DNA of 64,000 nucleotides from Asparagopsis taxiformis (taxonomy: Eukaryota > Rhodophyta > Florideophyceae > Bonnemaisoniales > Bonnemaisoniaceae). Of this stretch, positions 37,468 through 46,212 are shown in pieces. Where the stretch lies: the NCBI GenBank assembly GCA_030407315.1, contig JALQPE010002695.1:16377-80376 (forward strand). The letters are read 5' to 3'. Every line of letters starts with the position of its first letter. Position 1 is the first letter of the stretch. The notes below the pieces were generated by a model. That model was not told the DNA's origin. It did no database searches and worked only from the letters and a program-made list of their open reading frames with translations. A program made the position numbers and the translations under genes.

Positions 37468-39503
37468 ATGAGTTCTTCAGCCGAAAGCTTCATGAGTGTG
37501 GAAGTAATATCCGATCAGCTTGAAGATATCATGGATGAACTGGAGCAGGAGAGAACAATTGGTCGAAGAGCTACTTGGCTTCGACAGGAGCTTCTTCGAT
37601 GCCCAGAAGATACAACCCATTCAGATTCAAGTTTTCTGTCTAGTGAAGAAGAGACGAGTTCTGTTGACAATATTACAGAGTATAGAGAAGAGAGAAGCGC
37701 ATTTATTCAAAGATGGATGACGAACAGACATCATTACTCCGAAGATCATTGCAACACTGAAGACATGCGTGTTTCGAAAGAAGATAATTTATCGCGAAAC
37801 GGATCTTCTCTTCTCTCAGATGAATCCAGAAGTGATGAATGCTCTGATCTCTCCCTCGATTCAGACGATGACGAGTTGCGGAAGTTTGCAGAGCTTCTCA
37901 ATGTCACTGAACGTGCAAAGATGTCTGAAGCTAACACAACAGCACTATTACGTACATCCTTTGTGAATGCACATATGTCGTACAAATCTTTGCTGTCAAA
38001 ACTAAGGAAAGTTGCCAACGTACCTCGAAGATACTACCCAATGTGCAGAGATGGCCACATGGCCGCTACAGGAGAACTATCAGGCCTTGAGGTTTGTGCA
38101 CTAGAGAGTTGTGGCAAGCCAATTGATCTAACGCGTAGATTTTGGTTCTCGCTGGTATCAGACCAGCTGAAAGCCCTTTGTGGTGCAGAAGAATCCTTCA
38201 CAGAAATATTTGAAGGCTGCAAGAGAGCCAGGCAGTCTGTCTCACTCCCTCAGCGAGAGATATTCTCAGACTACTACGATGGAAATCTTTTCCGCAACCT
38301 ACATGGGGAGAAATCTTCGCAATGGAATGAAGAAAATGAAATTAATATTTTTCTAACTTTCTCTTCAGACGGGTTCGAGCTGTTCCAAGGTCGAGGAACA
38401 GCACACCAATCTTGGCCATTGGCTTTCACAATTCTCAACTTCAATGTCCATCTCAGATTCCTGGCCTCAAACTCCCTTCTATGTGCGTTCGTCCCAGGAT
38501 CACACAGTTCTTTGCATTTTGACTCATTTCTAAATCCGATATTTCAAGATCTCAAGTCTCTAGAAAATGGTGTTTATACGGAATGTCATGATGGGAAAAG
38601 GAGACTACTGAGAGCTTTCGTCTTATTCATCACTGCCGACTTTCCGGCTGCGAGTAAAATATTGGGTTTTTCAGGTCACAATGCGAAGCTCTTCTGTCGT
38701 CACTGTATGAAAGAAGCAAGGCATGACCCTGCATGTGGAGGAGTTCGGGCTATTCCAGATGGAAATTCAGAATTGAAGAATAACATACTACGCGGAGCTT
38801 CTGGTTCCCACTTCGATACATGGGTGCAAACGGAATGCCCAAATCCTCGTACTAGTGATGAAACTAGAGATATATGGGATGCTCTTGAGCTATACAGCTC
38901 CCGTTCTATTCACTGTACTCCTTCTCAACAAAGCATTACGCTCTCAACGGGAATCAAAAGAAAACCAATAGTATCTTTACTTGGTTTAGATTTCGTGAGG
39001 TCTTTCCCATATGATCCCATGCACCTCTGCCTTCTTGGATTCGTGAAACATACTCTACATCTGTGTCTTGGACTTGAAAAAAGGTCTGTGAGACTGAAAG
39101 CAAACTACATCATCGACAATGATACTGTTTCGGAAATTGACACTTCACTAAAGAAAAGTGCCTGCAGTGTTCCATCTTCCTGGGGGAGACCACCGCTCTC
39201 CTTGGAGCTTATCAATAGGTACAAAGCAGAAGATTATAAGATGTTTTGGTTTGTACTATGCCCCTGTCCTGTTCAGTGGCTCAAGGGTAGATTCACGGCT
39301 GCTACGGCTCTGGTCGATGATTTCAAAGCTACTACACATTGTACTCAACGCTACACCTGATTTTGATGACATTGAGGAAATGAAAAAGTTGGTTGTTACT
39401 ATTCAAGTGTTGTTCACTGATATATTTTACATCAATGAAGCTTATGGCTTCTGCTTTAACACCTACGACTCATGCTATTCTCCATTTACCGGACATGCTC
39501 AAT
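37468..39503 (+). pseudogene. Second TNP2-like transposase, 5' part (frameshifted, then cut by copia)
   Basis: The ORF from ATG 37468 encodes an acidic Ser-rich N-terminus followed by a TNP2/Plavaka-like core: EINIFLTFSSDGFELF, SWPLAFTILNFN, FVPGSHSS, then ITADFPAASKILGFSGHNAKLFCRHC (about residue 390) and the classic YDPMHLCLLGFVKH (about 515). Near 39240, at GTTTTGG, the homologous reading moves to the next frame (FGLYYAPVLFSG, then SMISKLLHIVLNATPDFDDIEEMKKL), which runs to the copia border at 39503. It belongs to a different lineage from the transposase at 14292. The gene is broken by the frameshift, copia copy 2 and the DUF7869 element; the pieces continue at 45921-46073 and 58735-59474. 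Confidence 0.78.
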
Positions 39504-39990
39504 TGTTGATAAAGTTTGGTCGCTTACCGAGCGTTTACTGAATCTGCGAGCTCACTACATAATTTGTATTCTCGCCGAGGTGCGCCGGCAGTGCTAAGGA
39601 CAGCCTGTTGAAGGCTGCTGCAGACAGACTGTCACTGACAGTCTGTCCTAGCAAGCACCCGCTGCCAATCTGGTACACGTGGGCTTCTCTATCATATCAC
39701 CCACACGTGTACACTTATCATAACATTTCCCCTCTGCCATGATGGCAACCCATCTTGGCATTTCTAATTACTAATTGAAACTATGACAAACAAATTGAAA
39801 CTTCAGAGGCCAGTTACTCCGTAATGGAGTGTCGTAGGAGCCCGGAGAAGTTGCTACCCGACTAATTCGGGCACGCTGAATACGATGAGATAGGTTTCAG
39901 AGCGCTCAGACCACTCCTTCTAGGAGAAATCGAGGGTCAAAGTTTTCTCACGGAATTAGGCCTACCAGGCCCATTCTCAGTGAGTCAACG
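39504..39990 (-). repeat. 3' LTR of copia copy 2
   Basis: 487-bp LTR, partner of 45427-45915. In element orientation its first base is C (CGTTGACTC), a mutation of the expected TGTTG terminus next to the polypurine tract (39991-40002). Confidence 0.9.
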
Positions 39991-42900
39991 CTCCCCCTCT
40001 TTGACCTGCTCGATGGATGAAATATCTGACACGCCGATCATTTCCCGGAGCTTGATAAATTGAACTCGTTGCAGAGGCTTGGTTAACAGATCTGCCGCCA
40101 TATCTGATGTGAGACAGTAGTCAATGCCGAACAACGTCTTGAGTAAGCTGTCTCGGACGAAGTGATACCGAATGTCGATGTGTTTGGTACGAGTTCCTGA
40201 GGCATCGTTCCTAGCCATCTTGATGGAACCTTGGTTGTCGACATTGATTAGGATCGGATCCGCCGAGCTGCTTCCACAGCCAAACCCAACAATATTACTC
40301 AACCAAATAGCTTCCTTCACCGCAGCGCTGAGAGCCATATATTCAGCTTCGGAGGAGGATTGCGCTACACAACTCTGTTTGTGAGATTTCCAGCTCACCG
40401 CTGCTCCAGCCATCATGAACACGTATCCGCTGGTGGATTTCCGATTGATCGTACAACCACCCCAATCTGAGTCACTATATCCGACAGGTGACAGAGGCTT
40501 CGATGCCCTGTACAGCACACCAAGGCTTCGAGTACCAGAAATGTATCTTAGAACACGCTTGACAGCAACCCAGAGAGATTTGGTTGGAGTCTCCACGAAT
40601 TGGGCAAGTCTTCCAACAGCAAATGCGATGTCGGGGCGAGTTCCCACTGCGAGATACATCAAGCTTCCAATGGCTTTGCGGTATAATGTAGAGTCGATGG
40701 CCTCTGTTTCAGTATCACTGATGGAAATCTGAGCCTGCATAGGGGTTGCAGCAGGGCTTGAGTTCTCCATGCCGAATCGTTCCAATACCTTTTCAGCGTA
40801 CCGAGTTTGATTCAAATGAAGTAGTCCTCTAGGTGAGTCCCTTACGATTTCCAGCCCGAGGCACACTCTAGCTTTCCCACAATCTTTCATTTCGAAGCGT
40901 CTACTGAACTCAGCCTTCAGCTCGTTCAACATGTCTCTGCTGCTTGAAGCGATAAGGAGGTCATCAACGTAGAGGGCAATGACTATCATCGAATCTTTAC
41001 GGTACCTCACGTAGAAACATGGGTCGTACGGAGAACTCTGGAATTCTAGTTCTGAAATGAGAAACTCGTCGATCTTTGCGTGCCATTGCCTCGGAGCCTG
41101 TTTTAGTCCATACAAAGCTTTCTGCAGTTTGCAAACATGATTAGGATACTTCGGGTCGACAAAGCCCTCCGGTTGTTCCATGTATATGTCTTGTTCGAGG
41201 TCTCCGTAGAGGAAAGCTGTCTTAACGTCCATTTGATCGCAATGGAGGTCGTGATGGACAGTGAGAGCGAAGAACATGCGAATAGTGCAGAACTTGACAA
41301 CCGGTGCATATGTTTCAGCATAGTCAACACCGTACTTCTGCTGGAATCCCCGAGTTACCAGGCGAGCTTTATGTTTGACCGAGTGCTCACCAGTTTCACT
41401 GACAACATCTTTGCGTTTGAACACCCATTTGGATGAAAGTAGGTTGACAGCTTCACTGCGAGGGACCAAAATCCAGGTGCGGTTTGTATAAAGGGAATTC
41501 ATTTCAGACTGAATGGCACCGATCCAAAGGTCTTTCTCCTCCCCCTTGGTCACCTCAGTGAAGGTGAGGAGGTGTTCTGGAGTAGGATCGGGCGCGGTAG
41601 TGACGAGTGCAGTGGTTTTCCACCACTCACTCGGAGGTTTGCGGGTGCGAGACGATTTACGGGGAGCATTGAGTAACGAGGCATCTTGACTGTAGGATGG
41701 CGTTGGCGGAGGTGATTGAGGTGAAATATGGTCCGAATCTGAACCTGAATGGGAGGAAGAAGATTCATTTCTGGGAGTTCCTCCATAAGGTTTTTCCCTC
41801 ATTGGGTCTTGTGAGGTATCTTCTAGACTGACATCAGCTCCAGTAATGTCTAGATGTGACGGTAGTTTCCTCGACCTCGTCTCCTCGAAAACGACATCGC
41901 GAGAGACAACTATTTTCTCATTCGTTAGATCCCACAGTTTATATGCCTTCTGTGATGTTGCATACCCTAGCATGATAGCCTGAACAGCACGAGAATCGAG
42001 CGGTTGGAGATGTGTGTTCGGCAGTTTGTACCAACAAATGCTTCCAAATGTTCGCAGGTGTGCAATGTTTGGCTTCCGCCCATACCATAGCTCATATGGA
42101 GTGGTTCCAGCGGGGAGAGCACGGCTGGTGAGACGATTGCGAATGTAGGCAGCACAAGAAAGTGCTTCCGCCCAGAACTCCAATGGAGTGGAATTGTGGA
42201 GAAGCATGGCCCGCATATGTTCCTTAAGGGTGCGATTCATGCGTTCCGCAACTCCGTTTTGTTGGGGAGTGTAGGCACAGGTAGTTTGACGTTGGATACC
42301 CCTGTCTTCAAGGAAAGAGCTGAATTCGTTTGAGAAGTACTCTCCCCCTCCGTCTGAGCGTAGTTGACGAAGTTTGCATCCTGTTTGAGTTTCAGTGAGG
42401 CGCAGAAATCGTTGGAATGCATCGAAACAATCCGACTTACGGTGGAGCGGATACACAGTTAGCCAGCGAGACTTATCATCGATGAAGGTCACGAAGTATC
42501 GAGCTCCCCCTTTCGAACGTATTTCCATTGGCCCTGCCAGATCTGTGTGGATCAGTTGGAGAAGCTCGGAGGCTCTTGTCTCGGAGAATTTTGGGATAGC
42601 AGCACGAGGCATTTTACCAGTAACACACCCTTCACATAGATTTTCAGATGGGGACTGCTCAGGTTTGATTCGGAGTCCTTTGACCGCTGATGTCTTTGCC
42701 ATACGAGAGATTCCGTTTTTGTGAACATGCCCACGTCGCTCATGCCACAGTTGCAGTGACGCGATGCAAGCTAACTCGAAGGGCTGTTGTTTATTTCTGG
42801 AGGGCATGTAGAGGTCAATTGCATAGAGCCCGTGGCGTCTATGGCCAGTAGCTATTGATTCCCCGTTTTGGGTTAAGAGGACTGCATTGTTCGTGAACTG

Positions 42901-44070
42901 AACTCCAATTCCTCGAGCCGTGAGAGTACTTACGGATATGAGTGAGAATACGAAGGAGGGGACGTGGAGAACGTCCTGGAGTATGCAGATTCTTGCCTTC
43001 CCATTCACAAGGAGTGACAGTTTGACATCGCCACATCCTACTGCTACAGAAGTGGATTTGTCTCCGAGAATCACTTGGAACGGAGTCACGGAAAGGTACG
43101 AGACAAACATTGAGCGATCGAAGGTCATGTGTGAGGTAGCAGCGGAGTCGATATACCATGTAGATGTGATTTGTACCGACTTAGCTGAATCTGAACAGGC
43201 TGACAAAAGGCAGACGTACTCCTTTTCTTCCTCATTGCTCGGTTCAGTCTCAGTGGCTACGGCTGCCATAGAGCCAATATTCCCCTGTGCCAGAGACAAG
43301 TTCGGAGAACTGCTTGGTTTATTATTCGAACGGGAGCGAGATGGTCTTCCATACTTCTGCCAGCAATATGGCTCGGTGTGATTTGTTCGACCGCAATGGG
43401 TACACTTCTTCCGGTTGTTCCCAAACTGTTTTCCAGACTTGGAAAGTAGAGCGGCTGTGTCTGTTGAGGAACTTCCCGGTTTTAAAATAGCTGCCCTGCG
43501 TTCTTCCTGAAGGAGGAGACTGCGAACTTTGTCGAATGTGAAGGTAGGATCTTCATCTCCAATTGCATCAAGAGCGGTTATCAGCGTCTGGAAGGAAGAT
43601 GGGAGGCCATTGAGAACAGCCATAGCCATTTCTTTATCATCAATGTCGACGCCCATTGCTGATAGTACCGTTGCCATTTGTCTAACACGGTTGATGTATA
43701 CGAGCATCTGTTCACCTGGCTTCATAGTCGCTGTGTAAAAGTCGCGCCTTGCAGCGAGTTTGTTTAGGAGAGTGTGCCTTTGATGCACGTTGCAGATCTC
43801 TTGCCACATTTCTAAGGCAGTCGTGGTGTGTGCAACATTTTTGAGCATTTCATCCGACAAGGTAATTCCGATAGCCATTCGAGCTGACTTGTCTTTGCGG
43901 AGCCATTTTAAGAGCTCTTCTTGGTCTGTCGGACGTCTAGGGCGAAGATTAGGATCAATCATGTCGTCCACCTCGCGGTGGCCAAGGATGAGTTCCATCT
44001 TCTGCTTCCATGAGTGGAAGTTTGAATAATCCAGCTTCTCGATGCGGATGCCGGAAGTATTACTCTCCAT
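39985..44070 (-). CDS. Copia gag-pol polyprotein of copy 2, intact
   Basis: A 1361-aa polyprotein clearly homologous to that of copy 1, with the same order and motifs: Gag, CCHC knuckle CTHCGRTNHTEPYC, protease DSA in WYIDSAATSHM, integrase HTDLAGP/RSDGGGEY/NGVAERMN, reverse transcriptase YVDD and RNase H SSEAEYMAL. The main difference is in the variable Pro/Ser-rich spacer between integrase and reverse transcriptase. One change is WHERRGH where copy 1 has WHERLGH. The ORF runs through the polypurine tract into the LTR. No stops or frameshifts. Confidence 0.95.
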   Translation of the reverse strand: MESNTSGIRIEKLDYSNFHSWKQKMELILGHREVDDMIDPNLRPRRPTDQEELLKWLRKDKSARMAIGITLSDEMLKNVAHTTTALEMWQEICNVHQRHTLLNKLAARRDFYTATMKPGEQMLVYINRVRQMATVLSAMGVDIDDKEMAMAVLNGLPSSFQTLITALDAIGDEDPTFTFDKVRSLLLQEERRAAILKPGSSSTDTAALLSKSGKQFGNNRKKCTHCGRTNHTEPYCWQKYGRPSRSRSNNKPSSSPNLSLAQGNIGSMAAVATETEPSNEEEKEYVCLLSACSDSAKSVQITSTWYIDSAATSHMTFDRSMFVSYLSVTPFQVILGDKSTSVAVGCGDVKLSLLVNGKARICILQDVLHVPSFVFSLISVSTLTARGIGVQFTNNAVLLTQNGESIATGHRRHGLYAIDLYMPSRNKQQPFELACIASLQLWHERRGHVHKNGISRMAKTSAVKGLRIKPEQSPSENLCEGCVTGKMPRAAIPKFSETRASELLQLIHTDLAGPMEIRSKGGARYFVTFIDDKSRWLTVYPLHRKSDCFDAFQRFLRLTETQTGCKLRQLRSDGGGEYFSNEFSSFLEDRGIQRQTTCAYTPQQNGVAERMNRTLKEHMRAMLLHNSTPLEFWAEALSCAAYIRNRLTSRALPAGTTPYELWYGRKPNIAHLRTFGSICWYKLPNTHLQPLDSRAVQAIMLGYATSQKAYKLWDLTNEKIVVSRDVVFEETRSRKLPSHLDITGADVSLEDTSQDPMREKPYGGTPRNESSSSHSGSDSDHISPQSPPPTPSYSQDASLLNAPRKSSRTRKPPSEWWKTTALVTTAPDPTPEHLLTFTEVTKGEEKDLWIGAIQSEMNSLYTNRTWILVPRSEAVNLLSSKWVFKRKDVVSETGEHSVKHKARLVTRGFQQKYGVDYAETYAPVVKFCTIRMFFALTVHHDLHCDQMDVKTAFLYGDLEQDIYMEQPEGFVDPKYPNHVCKLQKALYGLKQAPRQWHAKIDEFLISELEFQSSPYDPCFYVRYRKDSMIVIALYVDDLLIASSSRDMLNELKAEFSRRFEMKDCGKARVCLGLEIVRDSPRGLLHLNQTRYAEKVLERFGMENSSPAATPMQAQISISDTETEAIDSTLYRKAIGSLMYLAVGTRPDIAFAVGRLAQFVETPTKSLWVAVKRVLRYISGTRSLGVLYRASKPLSPVGYSDSDWGGCTINRKSTSGYVFMMAGAAVSWKSHKQSCVAQSSSEAEYMALSAAVKEAIWLSNIVGFGCGSSSADPILINVDNQGSIKMARNDASGTRTKHIDIRYHFVRDSLLKTLFGIDYCLTSDMAADLLTKPLQRVQFIKLREMIGVSDISSIEQVKEGER

Positions 44071-44255
44071 GGCTCTGCAGTAAGTCTTATCTGTTCGACC
44101 CTTCCCAAGTGGACAACCGATAGTCGTCGAGGACCAAGCTGGGATCTATAGGATAGAGACTGTCTAGCTAAGAGCGAAGTGGATGGAGAACAAGAAAGCA
44201 AGGTTTAACGATACGAAATCAGCTAGATTTCTAGTGTCTAGAGGAGAGAGAGAAA

Positions 44256-44674
44256 CTACTTATCGGAGGAAGAAGAAGCTTTGGAAGCTTTGGTGATTTC
44301 CAGGGCCTTCGCAATACTGCGATGGCGGTTGCCTCGAAGATGGTTGTCGAACTCACTCTGAGTCCGGACGATGACACCACAGGGCCTGCAAACTTTTAGA
44401 GGACCCTCCTTGAGGCGCTCGATGGTTTTCTTGTGTCTGGATCCGTTGAGATGAGCAGCTCTGGACTCAGCGGAATTGAGATATACGTTGCAGTGAGAGC
44501 ACCTGGAACGGTTTGCAGCCTTGTGAGCGGCGTATTTCTTCTTATTGTCCCTTCTTTCGGCGATGCTATACGCCTTTCGGAAAACACGGTCGCGAAGAGA
44601 CTCACCGTCGCGTCGAAGCCTCGGAGCTGGCTGCTCGTTATTCGGCTCGATGCGATCCTCGTCACTACTAGACA
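44256..44674 (-). CDS. Copia copy 2 ORF1: double U1-type zinc-finger protein
   Basis: About 139 aa, homologous to 1556-1977, with both fingers conserved (CSHCNVYLNSAESRAAH/GSRH and CRPCGVIVRTQSEFDNH/GNRH). Its start codon is also assembled by splicing: exon 1 ends CAAAA before GTAAGT (plus-strand 44772) and exon 2 begins TG at 44674, giving ATG TCT AGT AGT. Conservation of the fingers while the leader drifts argues for function. Confidence 0.75.
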
Positions 44675-44771
44675 CTATGGAGATAGAGAGAGAGAAGAGG
44701 TTAGCAGTTATACCGATCAGTACTAAGGTCTAAACCTTGAAATTGACCGAAAGATGAAAGGTATAACTTAC
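44675..44771 (-). other. Leader intron of copia copy 2
   Basis: A 97-nt GT-AG intron in the same position as 1460-1555 of copy 1. Donor AAAA/GTAAGT, acceptor CTCTCTATCTCCATAG. Confidence 0.7.
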
Positions 44772-44940
44772 TTTTGAAGATGAACGAGTAGGTAACCAAT
44801 GCAGAAGTTTATTGTTGTGTGACTTATTAATGCTATACCGATCAGGACAAGGTTGCTGACTTACAAGAGCAGAACCGAGTTGAGAAAGGTATAGACAAGT
44901 CTTTTATTAGGAGCAGTCGATTCCAGTATGTTGGCCTTAA

Positions 44941-45030
44941 GTGGGCCAGTAGCTCAGCGGTTAAGCCGTGCTGTGCAGCGCGGAATCTCGCGGTCGTGCG
45001 TTCGAGTCCCAGCGAGAGCGGGAGGAAATT
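44941..45030 (+). other. tRNA-like sequence in copia copy 2 leader, antisense
   Basis: GGGCCAGTAGCTCAGCGG provides a perfect A box and GTTCGAGTCCC a perfect B box, with a CGCG/CGCG anticodon-like arm between. Acceptor pairing is weak. The position and antisense orientation match the tRNA-like piece in copy 1, so it is a family feature of the leader and not a random SINE insertion. Confidence 0.55.
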
Positions 45031-45149
45031 TTTGTATTTGGCGCGAGATAGCTCCAGCGAGAGATCCGATGTGTTCCAAGAGATGTCACTTGATGACAGA
45101 ATTTTTGTGTCACGATGGCAGTAGATGTTGTCACTGTGACAGTCAGATG

Positions 45150-45360
45150 ACACGATGGTACGCCGAGCGTCAGCGAGGCGGACGCCGGGTGGCGAGGAAG
45201 ACGCCGGGTGGCGAGGAAGACCGCGGCGCCGCAGGAGGGAGCGCGACGCGCAGGCGAGCGAAAGCGCACGGATGCGCAGAACGGGAGCAGGAGGACGCGC
45301 AGGAAAGAAGACACAACGAGAAGAAACAAGGCGAGAAAGGTAAGACCCACGCCGACGCGA
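45150..45360. repeat. GC-rich short tandem repeats in copia leader
   Basis: GACGCCGGGTGGCGAGGAA is repeated in tandem (45180-45225), followed by GCG/AGG-rich sequence. The equivalent leader of copy 1 (840-1050) is also GC-rich with CTCGCT repeats on the other composition strand. No ORF is supported. Confidence 0.6.
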
Positions 45361-45406
45361 AAGAGACACTCACTGCAGCGCTAGAGAATAAGAAACGACC
45401 CGAGCG

Positions 45407-45426
45407 AGCGCACTGGGCCCATAACC
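45407..45426 (-). other. Primer-binding site of copia copy 2
   Basis: In element orientation GGTTATGGGCCCAGTGCGCT, adjoining the LTR end CAACA. It shares the 12-nt initiator tRNA-Met anticodon-arm complement with copy 1. Confidence 0.82.
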
Positions 45427-45915
45427 TGTTGAAAAAGTTTTGGTCGCTTACCGAGCGTTTACTGAATCTGCGAGCTCACTACATAATTTGTATTCTCGCC
45501 GAGGTGCGCCGGCAGTGCTAAGGACAGCCTGTTGAAGGCTGCTGCAGACAGACTGTCACTGACAGTCTGTCCTAGCAAGCACCCGCTGCCAATCTGGTAC
45601 ACGTGGGCTTCTCTATCATATCACCCACACGTGTACACTTATCATAACATTTCCCCTCTGCCATGATGGCAACCCATCTTGGCATTTCTAATTACTAATT
45701 GAAACTATGACAAACAAATTGAAACTTCAGAGGCCAGTTACTCCGTAATGGAGTGTCGTAGGAGCCCCGGAGAAGTTGCTACCCGACTAATTCGGGCACG
45801 CTGAATACGATGAGATAGGTTTCAGAGCGCTCAGACCACTCCTTCTAGGAGAAATCGAGGGTCAAAGTTTTCTCACGGAATTAGGCCTACCAGGCCCATT
45901 CTCAGTGAGTCAACA
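45427..45915 (-). repeat. 5' LTR of copia copy 2
   Basis: 489-bp LTR, TGTTG...CAACA in element orientation, followed on the plus strand by TCAGT. Confidence 0.9.
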
Positions 45916-45920
45916 TCAGT

Positions 45921-46073
45921 GACTGTGGTCCTTTGATAGGTGTTTCCCAGTTCCTAATGGAGAGAATTGTTGGAGAATTAGGCGGTCTGGTGGGGTCCAG
46001 GAGGCGACCAGAAGCAAATCTTTTTCATAAGACACACCTTCTTTTTGCTCTACGAGTATTCAATGGTGGAATA
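45921..46073 (+). pseudogene. Second TNP2-like transposase, middle part
   Basis: In frame with 45933, DCGPLIGVSQFLMERIVGELGG and RRPEANLFHK match the GPL...FPxER..G.L...S..PE block that follows the core in TNP2-like proteins. The segment lies between copia copy 2 and the left TIR of the DUF7869 element. It is one base out of phase with the piece left of copia, indicating an additional indel. Confidence 0.65.
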
Positions 46074-46119
46074 AACACTGGTTTTTGTCTGTACAGAACG
46101 TACTTTCGAAATCAGAATC
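46074..46119. repeat. Left TIR of the DUF7869 element
   Basis: 46-bp terminal repeat, inverse of 58685-58730. The last GAATC is followed by sequence that diverges from the other end. Confidence 0.8.
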
Positions 46120-46212
46120 GGGTTTTTTCATAATGATTGAATAGGGGATATGACAAGTGTCATATTGATTGAAGCTATGTCAAGTTGATTGAATTTTATT
46201 TTGTCTTAGTGG

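Larger units (their letters stand above)
39504..45915 (-). mobile_element. Complete Ty1/copia LTR retrotransposon, copy 2
   Basis: Same family as copy 1, inserted in reverse orientation in the second TNP2-like gene. LTRs span 39504-39990 and 45427-45915, with several small differences (for example GATAAAG-TTTGG versus GAAAAAGTTTTGG and one-base indels), so it is older than copy 1. Flanks TCAAT (39499-39503) and TCAGT (45916-45920) form a 5-bp duplication with one mismatch. Primer-binding site and polypurine tract are both present and both ORFs are open. Confidence 0.94.

Noticed and set aside
44941..45030. A functional tRNA gene
   Set aside because: A and B boxes are good but the acceptor and T stems do not pair properly and the sequence belongs to the copia leader.
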